Positions 30,499 through 38,293 of a stretch of DNA of 43,368 nucleotides are shown here, in pieces; the stretch's first letter is position 1; each line of letters begins with the position of its first letter. Made by a program: the position numbers and the translations under genes. Source of the DNA: a bacterium (GTDB lineage Bacteria > Patescibacteriota > Minisyncoccia > Phycocordibacterales > UBA2100); contig JAUSHX010000004.1 of the NCBI GenBank assembly GCA_030648265.1, positions 1 to 43,368 on the forward strand, written 5' to 3'. The notes under the pieces were generated by a model. That model saw only the letters and a program-made list of their open reading frames with translations. It had not been told where the DNA came from and did no database searches.

Positions 30499-31462
30499 AC
30501 ATATCGGTATACAAAGCTCTCTTTACGGGAAACGGCGACGTTAGAGCAAACCCGATATCTTTAAGGATAGAGGCACGCGTAGAATCCTCGATGGCGGATA
30601 ACTTCTTTTCAGAAATTCCGTGCTCAATCAACTGATTTGATATCCTTTTTAACGAATCGTTCTTGAGCCTGTGCTCCAATGTATCTTCATCGCGATAACT
30701 TTCTTCGGTAAGCGGCGTGCTGTGGGCCATATGCCGGTACGTCATACATTCCAATACGGCCGGCTCTTTTTTCGCGCGTATTTCTTGCACAAGCGCCTGT
30801 GCTTTTGAATGCACATCATGGTAGTCGTTGCCGTCGGCTCTCTCATACCGCAGACCGAATCCTTCAACGATGGTTTTAAGGTTATAGCGGGCCGAACGGC
30901 GGTCTTTGAGTTTTGAGTTGATGGAAAAACGGTTATTCTCTATTACAAGCAACAACGGCAGTTTATACAGTGCCGCAAGATTATATGTTTCGTACACCAC
31001 GCCCTCTTCCGACGCGCCGTCTCCGTAGAAAGCCGCAGTGATGGCGTTGCGGCCGTTATATTTTTGTTCAAACGCAACTCCCGCCGCAATCGGCGCGACA
31101 CTTCCCAAAAGCGGCGTGGAACCTATGAAGTTTACGGACTTGTCTATCATGTGCATCGAACCCCCCTTGCCATGAGCGGATCCGTTTGACCTTCCGAGAA
31201 GCTCGCACACCAGGCGGCGGAAGCTTCCGCCCTTTGCGAGATAGTGCCCGTGCGACCGGTGATTCCCAAGAACTTTGTCGCTTAGCTGGAGTGCATCGCA
31301 AACGCCAACCGCCACCGCTTCTTGCCCGATATAAAAATGGACCATGCTGAATATTTTCTTCTCCATGTACAGCTTCACAAGCTCCTGTTGGGCAACGCGC
31401 AGGAAAAGCATTCTCTCGTAGGCTTTTATTAGCGTTTTTGTATCTAAGGCGGTGCCGGACAT
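30491..31462 (-). CDS. TPP-dependent dehydrogenase E1 alpha-subunit-like
   Basis: 323 residues. The thiamine diphosphate motif runs from GDGASEEGVVYETYNLAALY to ENNRFS (GDG to NN spacing about 30). HFYIGQEAVAVGVC and HRSHGHYLAKGG match E1 alpha of pyruvate or acetoin dehydrogenase. With the beta subunit it should form an alpha2-beta2 enzyme that decarboxylates a 2-oxoacid or transfers an acyl unit. The lack of E2/E3 partners nearby leaves the acceptor open. It follows the alcohol dehydrogenase gene by 20 nt. Confidence 0.85.
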   Translation of the reverse strand: MSGTALDTKTLIKAYERMLFLRVAQQELVKLYMEKKIFSMVHFYIGQEAVAVGVCDALQLSDKVLGNHRSHGHYLAKGGSFRRLVCELLGRSNGSAHGKGGSMHMIDKSVNFIGSTPLLGSVAPIAAGVAFEQKYNGRNAITAAFYGDGASEEGVVYETYNLAALYKLPLLLVIENNRFSINSKLKDRRSARYNLKTIVEGFGLRYERADGNDYHDVHSKAQALVQEIRAKKEPAVLECMTYRHMAHSTPLTEESYRDEDTLEHRLKNDSLKRISNQLIEHGISEKKLSAIEDSTRASILKDIGFALTSPFPVKRALYTDMYV

Positions 31463-31482
31463 ATGCGTACGATTTTTTTTTG

Positions 31483-32520
31483 CTAGTTCTGTATGTCTAT
31501 CATAATGCGACTCGCCTTGCCATACCGCATGAGAGTGATTGCATCGTTTATTTTGTCGAGCGATGTGCGGTGCGTAATGAGATTATCTGTATTCAATTTT
31601 CCATCGCGATACATTTGCACGTAGCGGGGAATATCCTTTGTGGGCGAGAACGCCCCTCCCTGGGTAGCCTTGATCATTTTTCCTTCTCCGCCGAAGAGAT
31701 GATTGGCGTTCGTGACTTCAATGCTTGCTCCCGGCGGGAGCTGGCCTACCATGATATAGCGTCCTCCGCCTGCAAGGAGAGGAAGCGTATCGCGTATACT
31801 GTCGACATTGCCTGAAGTTTCAACAATCACATTGACCTCTTTGATGCCGAGTGCGTTTTTGAGGGTTTCCCCGATGTTTTGTGTTGCTCCGTTGATGAAA
31901 AGTTGCGCGCCGAGGGAAGCCGCAATGTCTTTTTTGTCGTGAATATCAATCGCGATGATGGGGTTTGCGCCGGCAATTCGGGCCGCTTTGATGAGGCACG
32001 CGCCGAGTCCTCCCTGTCCCACGATCATGACGCTCTCGCCCGGCCGCACTTTGGCTTCATTCTCTATCGTGCCGAGCGCGGTTGAGAGACCGCATCCCAA
32101 AAGCGCGCACAAATCATTTGGCGTATCAGAGGAAACAGGAGTTATCCGATTTTCCGAAACAATAGAATATTCGCTAAAGGTCGTTACTTTGCCGCTCGGC
32201 ATGCTCTTTCCCTTGTATGTGTATGTCGGGAACCCTGATTCAATGCCATCGCCCTTGCGCCAGTGTAAAATGACCTTATCGCCTTTTTTAACTCTCGTGA
32301 TATCCGGTCCCACATCCTCAACAATTCCGCACCCTTCATGTCCGAGAAGGTGCGGTACAAACTTAGCATTCCCTTTGTTTCCGGCTATTTCCTGCAATTG
32401 GGCGCCGCATATGCCGCTCACGAGGATTTTGACGAGAACCTGTCCCGAGGAAAGTGCGCCTAATCCGACGTCCACCACGGCAAGAGGAGCGTTGATTGTT
32501 TCTAGCACGGCCGCTTTCAT
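31483..32520 (-). CDS. Zinc-dependent alcohol dehydrogenase family protein
   Basis: 345 residues of the MDR fold. GICGAQLQEIAG holds the usual catalytic zinc Cys, GHEGCGIVEDVG the conserved His-Glu, and VMIVGQGGLGACLIKAA the NAD(P) site. The structural-zinc four-Cys lobe seems absent. It heads the operon with E1 alpha, E1 beta and the heptose-kinase-like gene, so it probably oxidises or reduces an intermediate of the same pathway. ATG 32520 is supported by TACTAT ending 6 nt upstream (minus strand 32527-32532). Confidence 0.85.
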   Translation of the reverse strand: MKAAVLETINAPLAVVDVGLGALSSGQVLVKILVSGICGAQLQEIAGNKGNAKFVPHLLGHEGCGIVEDVGPDITRVKKGDKVILHWRKGDGIESGFPTYTYKGKSMPSGKVTTFSEYSIVSENRITPVSSDTPNDLCALLGCGLSTALGTIENEAKVRPGESVMIVGQGGLGACLIKAARIAGANPIIAIDIHDKKDIAASLGAQLFINGATQNIGETLKNALGIKEVNVIVETSGNVDSIRDTLPLLAGGGRYIMVGQLPPGASIEVTNANHLFGGEGKMIKATQGGAFSPTKDIPRYVQMYRDGKLNTDNLITHRTSLDKINDAITLMRYGKASRIMIDIQN

Positions 32521-32526
32521 GCGCGG

Positions 32527-32532
32527 ATAGTA
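32527..32532 (-). promoter_or_regulatory. -10 box TACTAT for the leaderless ADH-E1-kinase operon
   Basis: Minus-strand TACTAT with exactly 6 nt to the ATG at 32520. No clear -35 box. Confidence 0.45.
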
Positions 32533-32597
32533 CATCATGGAATTTACTCTGTCATCTTCCGTTTCATACTCATTTCATCTTGATGCATAATTGAGCG

Positions 32598-32639
32598 ATA
32601 TAACTCCAGCTAATGCGGCCGCATTAGCTGGAGTTATAT
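32598..32639. repeat. Palindrome family B, solo copy B2 (perfect, 42 bp)
   Basis: Perfect 42-bp palindrome with arm ATATAACTCCAGCTAATGCG and a GCGGCCGC centre, in the spacer between divergent genes. It is the only perfect B copy. Repeat family C copy 2 begins 2 nt later. Confidence 0.95.
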
Positions 32640-32640
32640 G

Positions 32641-32699
32641 CCGAGCGCAGACAGTAAAGGTTTAAAACCCCGCGGCTCGCCATGGGTTTAAAACCTTTC
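32641..32699 (+). repeat. Dispersed repeat family C, copy 2
   Basis: CCGAGCGCAGAC, then GGTTTAAAACCCCGCGGCT, shared with 1231-1278. Within it, AAAGGTTTAAAACCC (32656-32670) and GGGTTTAAAACCTTT (32684-32698) form an inverted repeat with one mismatch and a 13-nt loop. It is different from copy 1 after the shared core. Confidence 0.7.
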
Positions 32700-32718
32700 A
32701 TGCTAATATGCGCCCAAT

Positions 32719-33681
32719 ATGAAAATCGAGAAGCCAGGAAATTGCCCTTTATGCGGAACCTCTTCCCCGAAATCATTGGGGCGCACCCACACTGACAGGG
32801 GGGACCTTTATACGCAGTATGAGTGCGACGCATGCGCCGTGCAATTCTGGTGGCCGCTCAAAAATCCGGGAGCAGAGTGGTATAGCTCTGGAGCCGGCTA
32901 CAGCGAGCGCAACTGCGATCCTGTGTGGAATGCGACATGGAACCACAGAAAGACACTCTCGTTCCTCGCGTCTCACCGCGGCAAGGTTTTGGATGTCGGG
33001 TGCGGCATCGGTAATTTTCTTTCGCTCGCGCAGGCAAAAGGTTGGGAATGCGCGGGAGTTGATTTTGACCCCGATGCGATAGAAGCGGCGCGAAAAAAGA
33101 CCGGCCTCGCCACGCTTGAGGCGACGGATGTCGTTTCGTACGCGAAAGCGCAACCCGAAAAACGCTACGACCTCGTCACATTCTTCGATGTGCTTGAACA
33201 TGTGGACAACCACAATGAATTCATCGCATCGGTACAATCAATTCTGAAGACGGACGGATATGTCGCGATGAGCATGCCATACCGCACGCATGCGCTCTGG
33301 TTGATGAAGGGCGATGTGCCGCCATGCCACCTCACGTGCTGGGACATGGCATCGCTCAAGCGTTTTCTTGAAGCGCGCGGCTTTGACGTTGTGTATATGC
33401 GCCGCTCTTCCGAGGGTGTATGGCCTATCGTAATGAAGCTGCGATTCAAATTCGGCGCATGGGTATCATTCGGCGCGGTCTCCGCGGCGCGGCGCACGGT
33501 CGGCGATGTTGTCGCACGGCCCGGCAAGCGGCCGCTTTTGGTGCGCGTGGTGCACATATTTGCCAAGATAAAAGACGGGCTCATCTTCGGCCTGCCGGCG
33601 CTTGTGATATGGCTCGTCATGATTCCGTCGCCAAGCAGGTACGTCGATCTTTTTGCGATTGCACGATTACGCAACCGCTGA
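32719..33681 (+). CDS. Zinc-ribbon class I SAM methyltransferase
   Basis: 320 residues. The N-terminus has two Cys pairs (CPLC near 9-12 and CDAC near 35-38), a zinc ribbon seen on sugar C-methyltransferases and related enzymes. The SAM site VLDVGCGIGNFLSLA and DLVTFFDVLEHV follow. The C-terminal third has a hydrophobic stretch (GLIFGLPALVIWLVMIP) that may touch the membrane. It probably methylates a glycan or lipid-linked sugar. A TGC-TAATAT box lies 9 nt before the ATG. Confidence 0.82.
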   Translation: MKIEKPGNCPLCGTSSPKSLGRTHTDRGDLYTQYECDACAVQFWWPLKNPGAEWYSSGAGYSERNCDPVWNATWNHRKTLSFLASHRGKVLDVGCGIGNFLSLAQAKGWECAGVDFDPDAIEAARKKTGLATLEATDVVSYAKAQPEKRYDLVTFFDVLEHVDNHNEFIASVQSILKTDGYVAMSMPYRTHALWLMKGDVPPCHLTCWDMASLKRFLEARGFDVVYMRRSSEGVWPIVMKLRFKFGAWVSFGAVSAARRTVGDVVARPGKRPLLVRVVHIFAKIKDGLIFGLPALVIWLVMIPSPSRYVDLFAIARLRNR

Positions 33682-33699
33682 TATATACTTGCCGTATTC

Positions 33700-34950
33700 A
33701 TGGAATATTCGCGGCTTGTGCGCGTTGTTGACCGATACATCGGCTCGTTTCTCTGTTTTCTCTTCTCGCTATTTCACAAGCTACGCTCGACTCCCAAAGA
33801 CAAAACCATCAAAAAAATCCTCCTGATAGAACTTGTGGAAATGGGCGCTGCGGTCATGGCGTATTCCTCCATTCGCTACATACGGGGACAGATACCGGAT
33901 GCAGAGATACACTGCCTGTGTCTTGAGAGCAAGAAAGAATCGTGGATGCTCATTGAGGAAATAGCGAAAGAGAACGTGCACGTCATTGACGACAGGAGCA
34001 TCGGAAGGTTAATTTTATCGCTCTTGATGCAGGTTCTCGCTCTCTCTAAGAAGAAATTCGACCTCATTATTGATTTTGAACTGTTCTTGCGCATATCCGC
34101 GGTCATCGCATTTCTCATCAGAGCAAAATGGAGAGCGGGATTTTATCGCTACACGATGGAGGGAATGTATCGTGGAACTTTCTACGACGTAAAATGCGCA
34201 TTCAATCAGAACATGCACATAGCAAAGAATCTGCTCGCGCTTACAAAGTCGGCCGTACCGTTGAGCGCCGGCTATTACAACTACGACGGACCAATCTCAA
34301 ACACGGAGATAAAAACGCCGCGCTACGCCTCCGACAATGCTCTGCAAAAGACAGTGGCGGCAAAATTGGATCGCGCATCCGGCGCGGCGCGCGGGCCTCT
34401 CATTATCATTGCGCCGACGGTGGGCTCGGCGCTTCCCATACGCGATTATCCCAAAGAACAGTACGTTGATGTCATCAAAAAGATTCTGAAACTCTATCCG
34501 ACGCACCGCATCGTACTCGTCGGCTCGCAGGACCACAAAATGGCGTGCGCTTCTATTCGTGAGAATGTCGCCGACGCTCGTTGTGTAGACTTCGCCGGCG
34601 AGACCGCGTCTCTGCGCGAGCTCATGGAATTATTCTGCATGGGGGAGCTGCTCATTTCCAACGACAGCGGTAACCCGCATTTCGCGGCAATGGTAGGACT
34701 TCCAAATCTCGTGCTCTTTGGTCCCGAAACGCCATTTATGTACGGTCCCATAGGAAAGTCGGTCTGCCTCTTTCAATTTTTCCACACGAGTCCCGGCCTC
34801 ACGGCATACAACCACAAGAATGACCCGGGTATGACCAATCGCTGCCTCGCAAGCATCTCGCCGGAGCGTGTTGCAGAAATGGCCGGACTCATCATGGCGG
34901 GAAAGGCGGTATACGGAACAGTTAATAATGAGATACCATACCTCGTATGA
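33700..34950 (+). CDS. Glycosyltransferase family 9 (heptosyltransferase-like)
   Basis: 416 residues. ILLIELVEMGAAVMAYSSIR opens the N-terminal Rossmann half of the ADP-heptose:LPS heptosyltransferase family. The C-terminal half has YPKEQYVDVIKKI, HRIVLVGSQDH and the donor-site stretch ELLISNDSGNPHFAAMVGLP. GT9 enzymes usually use ADP-heptose, and the window holds genes for making it. An N-terminal hydrophobic segment (about 8-25) may anchor it. It overlaps the HldD-like gene by 4 nt. Confidence 0.86.
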   Translation: MEYSRLVRVVDRYIGSFLCFLFSLFHKLRSTPKDKTIKKILLIELVEMGAAVMAYSSIRYIRGQIPDAEIHCLCLESKKESWMLIEEIAKENVHVIDDRSIGRLILSLLMQVLALSKKKFDLIIDFELFLRISAVIAFLIRAKWRAGFYRYTMEGMYRGTFYDVKCAFNQNMHIAKNLLALTKSAVPLSAGYYNYDGPISNTEIKTPRYASDNALQKTVAAKLDRASGAARGPLIIIAPTVGSALPIRDYPKEQYVDVIKKILKLYPTHRIVLVGSQDHKMACASIRENVADARCVDFAGETASLRELMELFCMGELLISNDSGNPHFAAMVGLPNLVLFGPETPFMYGPIGKSVCLFQFFHTSPGLTAYNHKNDPGMTNRCLASISPERVAEMAGLIMAGKAVYGTVNNEIPYLV

Positions 34951-35846
34951 GAATACTCGTAACGGGCGGTACGGGATTTATCGGTTCGAACATTGTTCGG
35001 GAACTTATCGCTCGCGGCGACGATGTCATTATCACGGGGCATGACGCCGAGCAGAAGATACCGGAATTCAGCGGCAAGATGTTGCAGCCGTCGTTCCTCG
35101 GGCTCGATTGGGAGGCATTGGACGCGGTTGATGCAGTCATCCACGAGGCGGCCATAAACGAAACGCAGTCTATGGACGAGCGCGAGATGCTCCGCGCGAA
35201 CGTCGATTCCCCGCTCGCGCTTTTTGAGCATGTCGTAAAGGGCAGATGCAAACGTATCGTGTACGCTTCATCGACCGCTGTCTATGGCGATGGCCCGACG
35301 CCCTACACAGAAGACCAGGAATTGCATCCTTTGACTCCCTACGCGGTGTCAAAGAAAAAGTTGGAGGAGGAAGTAACGCGCTTCGCGTCCGCACACGCCG
35401 GTGTTACCGCTGTCGGGTTGCGGTATTGCAACGTCTACGGCGCGGGAGAGTCGCACAAAGGCAGGCGCGCGAGCATGATTTATCAAATTGCCAAGCAGAT
35501 GCAAAAGGGAAATCCGCGTCTTTTCAAGAATGGGGAACAGAAGCGCGATTATATCTACGTGAAAGACGTCGTTACCGCCAACCTGCGCGCGCTCAAAGCG
35601 AAAGAGAGTGCCGTTGTGAACTGCGGTTCCGGCACTGCGACATCGTTCAACGATTTGGTGGCCCTTTTGAACGCGGTGATGGGAGTGTCGCGCGTACCCG
35701 AGTATTTCGAGAATCCAATCAAGTCCAGCTACCAAGAACACACCGAGTGCGATATGTCGCGCGCGAAAGAAAAAATCGGATTCGTTCCCGCTTTTAATAT
35801 TAAAAAAGGAATCGAAGACTATTTTGCGAGTGGCCTCTTGGATTAA
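34947..35846 (+). CDS. HldD-like ADP-glyceromanno-heptose 6-epimerase
   Basis: 299 residues, extended SDR fold. NAD site TGGTGFIGSN at the N-terminus, SSTAVYG, and YAVSK with the catalytic Tyr-Lys. The stretch GLRYCNVYGAGESHKGRRAS matches the HldD hallmark (NVYGPxExHKGxMAS), as does KRDYIYVKDVVTANL. HldD converts ADP-D,D-heptose to the L,D form. Overlap with the GT9 gene supports a heptose role, although some neighbouring epimerases share parts of the motif. Confidence 0.75.
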   Translation: MRILVTGGTGFIGSNIVRELIARGDDVIITGHDAEQKIPEFSGKMLQPSFLGLDWEALDAVDAVIHEAAINETQSMDEREMLRANVDSPLALFEHVVKGRCKRIVYASSTAVYGDGPTPYTEDQELHPLTPYAVSKKKLEEEVTRFASAHAGVTAVGLRYCNVYGAGESHKGRRASMIYQIAKQMQKGNPRLFKNGEQKRDYIYVKDVVTANLRALKAKESAVVNCGSGTATSFNDLVALLNAVMGVSRVPEYFENPIKSSYQEHTECDMSRAKEKIGFVPAFNIKKGIEDYFASGLLD

Positions 35847-35863
35847 TCTGCATTCGCTAGCAT

Positions 35864-35901
35864 ATAACGCTTGCTAATGCGGCCGCATCAGCTAGAGTTA
35901 T
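35864..35901. repeat. Palindrome family B, copy B3 (left boundary of element B)
   Basis: 38-bp quasi-palindrome around GCGGCCGC with 3 of 19 pairs mismatched. It reads ATAACGCTTGCTAATGCGG on the left arm, identical to copy B4. It ends 10 bp before the Cas2/PaaX-like ATG. The right edge gives TTATGT, a possible -10 box 8 nt before that ATG. Confidence 0.9.
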
Positions 35902-35911
35902 GTAGTTACTT

Positions 35912-36484
35912 ATGAGTCGTGAAAAATCTATGCGACTGAAGAAACGTGCCAGACAGCTCGGTCCCATTGAACGAGAGGTGTTGAACGAGCTTTCTTTCGG
36001 CGACCTGATCTACGGCTTCCTTCTTTCCGCAAGATCGACGAGGCGATTTTACAAGCTTGCGCGCGAGCGTGCCAACTATCGCTATCGCCGCAAACTCGCC
36101 GTGGAGCGTTTGGTGGAGCTTGACTATATCCGTGAACGCGGAGAACGATTGAACATTACTGCCGCCGGACAGAGCGCCCTCGGACAGGTCATCGGTAAAA
36201 CTCTTGAACTGCTCAAAACAAAAAAATGGGACGGAAAATGGCGCATCGCCGTTTTCGACATTCCGGAAGTATACGCACCGCTGCGGAATAGAGTGAGAAC
36301 TATTTTGAAAAGAGCAGGATTTGTTAAGCTTCAGCACAGTATTTGGATATTTCCGCACGAGTGCGAAGAACTCGTACGACTAATCAAAGAAGAATCGAGA
36401 CTATCACAGTACATCCTGTATGGAGTGTTAGACCGAATTGAAGACGAGAATCGGTTGAAGAAGTTATTTCATCTGGATGTGTAG
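35912..36484 (+). CDS. Cas2/PaaX-like protein without membrane segment
   Basis: 190 residues. A basic N-terminus (1-20) and winged-helix region (20-100, ending RLNITAAGQSALG) precede a Cas2-like domain (106-190) with RIAVFDIP, GFVKLQHSIWIFP and CEELVRLI. The C-terminal domain is about 44% identical to that of the protein at 1455-2036, while the N-termini differ (no hydrophobic segment here). No cas1, array or other cas gene is near. The architecture resembles PaaX-type regulators without their last domain. It may bind the flanking palindromes; unproven. Confidence 0.75.
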   Translation: MSREKSMRLKKRARQLGPIEREVLNELSFGDLIYGFLLSARSTRRFYKLARERANYRYRRKLAVERLVELDYIRERGERLNITAAGQSALGQVIGKTLELLKTKKWDGKWRIAVFDIPEVYAPLRNRVRTILKRAGFVKLQHSIWIFPHECEELVRLIKEESRLSQYILYGVLDRIEDENRLKKLFHLDV

Positions 36485-36496
36485 TCAGGCAATATC

Positions 36497-36536
36497 TATA
36501 ACGCTTGCTAATGCGGCCGCATTTGCTGGAGTTATA
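36497..36536. repeat. Palindrome family B, copy B4 (right boundary of element B)
   Basis: 40-bp quasi-palindrome around GCGGCCGC, with three mismatches and one G-T in 20 pairs. Same left arm as B3; it starts 12 bp after the Cas2/PaaX-like stop. Confidence 0.9.
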
Positions 36537-36546
36537 TACTCGATTC

Positions 36547-37029
36547 CTAGTTCTTTCGTATGCGCTTGATGATGTTGGTTGTTGATTTGTTTTTTATATA
36601 GGGTACGAGGACGAGACGGCCGCCACTCGCCTCAACGACCTTTTTTTCAACGACTTGGTCCACAGTTCTGTCTGCGCCCTTAACGTGGATATGCGGCTTG
36701 AGTTGTTTGAGCCATCGTATCGGCGTTGCATCATTGAAAATAAACACGGCGTCGACTGCCCTCAATGCCGAAACAATTTCCGCGCGCTCGCGCGCGGGCA
36801 CGATCGGGCGGCCGGGACCCTTCAGCCTGCGGACAGACGCATCGGAATTGATTCCAACGACGAGCATGCTCCCCAGTTTCCGCGCACCTTGCAGGTAGCG
36901 CACATGCCCTACGTGCAGAATGTCAAAGCAGCCATTGGTTGTAACGATTTTTTCCCCCGCGGCCTTAGCGCTCCTGACCATTTTGACGACCGACCCCAGT
37001 GTTCGCACGGTAATCGCTCCTGTTTTCAT
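36547..37029 (-). CDS. D-glycero-beta-D-manno-heptose 1-phosphate adenylyltransferase-like (HldC/RfaE2)
   Basis: 160 residues. Nucleotidyltransferase of the cytidylyltransferase fold with TTNGCFDILHVGHVRYLQGA (HxGH at 39-42) and GINSDASVRRLKGPGRPI, both close to HldE C-terminal and stand-alone HldC enzymes. KPHIHVKGADRT and the late KSTTNIIKRI complete the site. It makes ADP-heptose from heptose 1-phosphate and ATP. It is divergent from gmhA, with 50 bp between them. Confidence 0.88.
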   Translation of the reverse strand: MKTGAITVRTLGSVVKMVRSAKAAGEKIVTTNGCFDILHVGHVRYLQGARKLGSMLVVGINSDASVRRLKGPGRPIVPARERAEIVSALRAVDAVFIFNDATPIRWLKQLKPHIHVKGADRTVDQVVEKKVVEASGGRLVLVPYIKNKSTTNIIKRIRKN

Positions 37030-37079
37030 AAAATCGGTTTTTGGGTTAGACTGACCTCACGGTACAGACCGAGCATACC

Positions 37080-37655
37080 ATGAAGCGAAATAAGGATATT
37101 ATACGTGAAGCATTTGGACGTCATACGAAAGCCGTTGATGAGAGTATGCGACATATTCTTCCTGATGTCGAACAGGGGGCGGCTCTCATCATGCATGCCC
37201 TGCGCCGAGGGAAGAAGGTGCTCGTGTGCGGCAATGGCGGCTCTGCGGCGGACAGCCAACATTTTGCGGCAGAATTAGTCGGTCGCTACAAGGCCGAGCG
37301 TCGGGGCTTGCCGGCAATAGCGCTTACTGTTGATACGTCGGCATTGACTGCTATCGGCAACGATTATGGTTTTGAGAATATTTTCAAGCGACAGATAGAA
37401 GCACTCGGAGCCGCTGGCGATGTGCTTGTCGCCTTCTCCACGGGCGGGAAATCCAAAAACATTCTTGCGGCCGTAGCGCAGGCGCGAAAGCAGAAATTGA
37501 GCATCATCATTCTGACAGGCGCAAACGGAACGCGTTTTGCAAAGACAGCCGATACGGCGATCGTCGTGCCCACTACAGAAACCGCACGCATACAAGAGGT
37601 CCACGAGCTCGTATATCACGCATGGTGTGAATATATTGATTTGAAGCATGTCTAA
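37080..37655 (+). CDS. gmhA: Sedoheptulose-7-phosphate isomerase
   Basis: 191 residues with a SIS fold. NGGSAADSQHFAAELVGRY, TSALTAIGNDYGFENIF and AFSTGGKSKNIL match GmhA closely, and EVHELVYHAWCEYID ends the chain with the active-site His. It turns sedoheptulose 7-phosphate into D-glycero-D-manno-heptose 7-phosphate, the first step to ADP-heptose. It overlaps gmhB by 8 nt. Confidence 0.92.
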   Translation: MKRNKDIIREAFGRHTKAVDESMRHILPDVEQGAALIMHALRRGKKVLVCGNGGSAADSQHFAAELVGRYKAERRGLPAIALTVDTSALTAIGNDYGFENIFKRQIEALGAAGDVLVAFSTGGKSKNILAAVAQARKQKLSIIILTGANGTRFAKTADTAIVVPTTETARIQEVHELVYHAWCEYIDLKHV

Positions 37656-38229
37656 AGAAACTGTTGGTGTACGAGCTGTGTTCCTGGATCGCGACGGCAC
37701 TATCAACGAAGATACTGACTATGTAAGCGATCCGAAAAAAGTGTGTCTTATCCAGGGAGTTAGAGAAGCAATCCGAACTCTCAACGAGCACTCCATTCCG
37801 GTGATCGTTATCACGAACCAATCCGGTGTTGCGCGCGGACTTCACACGGAATCTGACATTGAACTCGTGAACGCGGCCATCTCCAAACAGTTGAAAAAAG
37901 GGGGCGCGCACATTGACCGCTTTTACCACTGTCCTCACTATCCTGAAGGAAAAGGAAAATATGTTGTTGACTGTGAGTGTCGCAAACCAAAACCCGGCAT
38001 GCTCCTGCGGGCGTCTAAAGAACTGAAGCTGGATCTTTCGCGCAGTATTATGATAGGCGATAAGGCAAGCGATATTGAGGCGGGTATTGCCGCAGGATGT
38101 CGGACTGTCCTTGTCATGACAGGACAAGGCCATCAAACGCAAGATACATGGCATGAATCATTTAAAGCGTCGCATATCGCACAAAATCTTCCGGAAGCCG
38201 TTGCGTGGTTTCTGGGAGAAGGTGTATAA
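37648..38229 (+). CDS. gmhB: D-glycero-D-manno-heptose-1,7-bisphosphate 7-phosphatase
   Basis: 193 residues, HAD fold. FLDRDGTINED carries the nucleophile and acid Asp (14, 16), VITNQSGVARGLHT is motif II, the zinc-binding loop includes CPHYPEG and DCECRKPKPG, and MIGDKASDIEAG is motif IV. It removes the C7 phosphate of heptose 1,7-bisphosphate, after the kinase and before HldC. Start codon ATG overlaps the gmhA stop, so the two are coupled. Confidence 0.92.
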   Translation: MSKETVGVRAVFLDRDGTINEDTDYVSDPKKVCLIQGVREAIRTLNEHSIPVIVITNQSGVARGLHTESDIELVNAAISKQLKKGGAHIDRFYHCPHYPEGKGKYVVDCECRKPKPGMLLRASKELKLDLSRSIMIGDKASDIEAGIAAGCRTVLVMTGQGHQTQDTWHESFKASHIAQNLPEAVAWFLGEGV

Positions 38230-38293
38230 ACGGTGGCATGACGTATTGGTTCTATGAAGCATGTTGTCTTGTAATGTGCTAACTTTACACACA

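Larger units (their letters stand above)
35864..36536 (+). mobile_element. Candidate palindrome-bracketed element B carrying a Cas2/PaaX-like gene
   Basis: 673 bp: palindrome B3, 10 bp, Cas2/PaaX-like gene, 12 bp, palindrome B4. B3 and B4 are direct repeats of a quasi-palindrome. It sits between hldD-like and hldC-like genes, interrupting the heptose group. Same size and order as element A (1391-2072) but with an unrelated palindrome. No target duplication seen. Mobility is inferred. Confidence 0.45.

Noticed and set aside
29467-31462. Pyruvate dehydrogenase complex
   Set aside because: Only E1 alpha and beta are present; E2 and E3 are missing nearby and the operon partners are an alcohol dehydrogenase and a sugar kinase.
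35906-36358. 150-codon minus-strand frame inside element B
   Set aside because: Antisense to the Cas2/PaaX-like gene, which has clear homology to 1455-2036.
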